DNA of 64,000 nucleotides from Perkinsus marinus ATCC 50983 (lineage: Eukaryota > Perkinsozoa > Perkinsida > Perkinsidae): positions 4,377-68,376 of the forward strand of contig NW_003203876.1 in the NCBI RefSeq assembly GCF_000006405.1. The letters run 5' to 3'. The position numbers were made by a program, and so were the translations under genes. Below are positions 63,448 to 64,000 of this stretch, in pieces. The notes below the pieces were generated by a model, which was not told the origin of the DNA, ran no database searches, and saw nothing but the letters and a program-made list of their open reading frames with translations. The first letter of the stretch is position 1. Every line of letters begins with the position of its first letter.

Positions 63448-64000
63448 CCCACACTGAATAGGCCACGCCTCGAAGTTATACCGCACCTTCCCAAACTTAG
63501 TCGTCCTCAAGTTGATCCCCATCGTTTCACACAATCGCGACAACAACCTCACACTACCCGAAGCATCGGCTCGTATATTACCATCTGAATCACGCCGACT
63601 ACATCGCCTTACAAGACCACCACCATTTCAAAGTTCGACGACTATGTAGACGCGGTAACCAGTGCTGACTGTCAATACTATACGATTGCAGTATCTGTTC
63701 CTCTTGATGTTATATCTCAGTGTAGGCGCTAGCGCTAGGCGATGATTATATTCCCTATAATTGGAAGTTTGAGTATTGTTAGCATTCAGAGTAACGTTCT
63801 CAATCAAGTGAGTGATCATCACATTGACGCAAAACTTGGAGATTCAATATCTCCCATTCTCCGAATAGAACACACAAACATGACCCCCACTCACTCGATG
63901 TTATTTTCAAATCCTTGGAGGTCCCCAAAATGTCATCAAACACTCGTCCCGGATCCTTCGCAATACTAGACCGACGCGAGTCCACATATATACCACTCTT
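63448..64000 (-). CDS. Partial unrecognised spliced gene entering from the right edge
   Basis: Minus-strand coding-like exons: SIAKDPGRVFDDILGTSKDL (from the window edge to about 63890, donor GTGAGT), YNIKRNRYCNR (about 63715-63680) and ADASGSVRLLSRLCETMGIN LRTTKFGKVRYNFEAWPIQ (about 63570-63455), followed by a GTGTGG donor. It is cut by the window edge. The C-terminal strand-helix pattern resembles kinase-associated (KA1-like) tails, but this is too weak to assign. Confidence 0.35.

Noticed and set aside
1-64000. A dinoflagellate/perkinsid spliced-leader RNA gene or relict leader sequences
   Set aside because: I looked for the CCGTAGCCAT...GGCTCAAG pattern upstream of the main starts and found only partial chance matches (for example near 3703 and 36424).

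Overview
The window is nuclear DNA of a flagellated unicellular eukaryote. Genes are interrupted by many very short introns (33 to 60 bp is usual) and are packed on both strands, with transposon-rich gaps between them. A CFAP45-type axonemal protein indicates flagella. The gene set together with the intron style suggests an alveolate such as Perkinsus, but this is inference: no rRNA, spliced-leader or other taxonomic marker is present. Two runs of exactly 100 N (15732-15831 and 57277-57376) are assembly gaps.

Layout. 1-3.3 kb: a divergent pair, a THUMP-type RNA methyltransferase (-) and a UEV/Mms2 ubiquitin-conjugating variant (+). 4.2-10.1 kb: two tandem single-pass membrane proteins with fibronectin-III domains and a cysteine-rich tail. 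11.1-13 kb: a mahogunin/LUL-type RING E3 ligase (-). 13-18.6 kb: gene-poor, with a 240-bp tandem duplication and a gap. 18.6-19.9 kb: phosphoglycerate kinase. 22.2-24.6 kb: CFAP45 (-). 25.7-30.5 kb: an unrecognised helical protein (-), the mitochondrial Rieske iron-sulfur protein (+) and a PPR-like protein (+). 31-32.2 kb: an RA-PH adaptor (-). 32.8-35.4 kb: an S1/P1-type nuclease with a predicted membrane anchor (-). 36.8-43.8 kb: a transposon island with one intact Mutator-like (MULE) transposase, fragments of a second MULE on the other strand, and a non-LTR retrotransposon 3' end. 48-52 kb: two tandem SVOP-like major facilitator transporters. 52.8-54.7 kb: glycine C-acetyltransferase (-). 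58.2-62.4 kb: an ankyrin-repeat protein and an unrecognised basic/coiled-coil protein (-).

No single operon-like system links the genes. The functions are housekeeping (glycolysis, respiratory complex III, threonine/glycine catabolism, ubiquitin signalling, cilium) plus surface or uptake functions (FN3 membrane proteins, S1/P1 nuclease, MFS pair).

The most unusual content is in the introns. (1) At least four introns in unrelated genes share one consensus of about 40-50 bp in the sense orientation, like introner elements. (2) About ten introns contain tRNA-like B-box/T-arm sequences. (3) A third repeat family, also sense-oriented, fills introns of three genes. In addition there are several perfect short-loop hairpins, including three in a row at 60.3-60.4 kb, and clear gene conversion between the FN3 paralogues. 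Exon borders were read by eye from GT-AG sites, frame and family similarity; borders marked approximate were not resolved.
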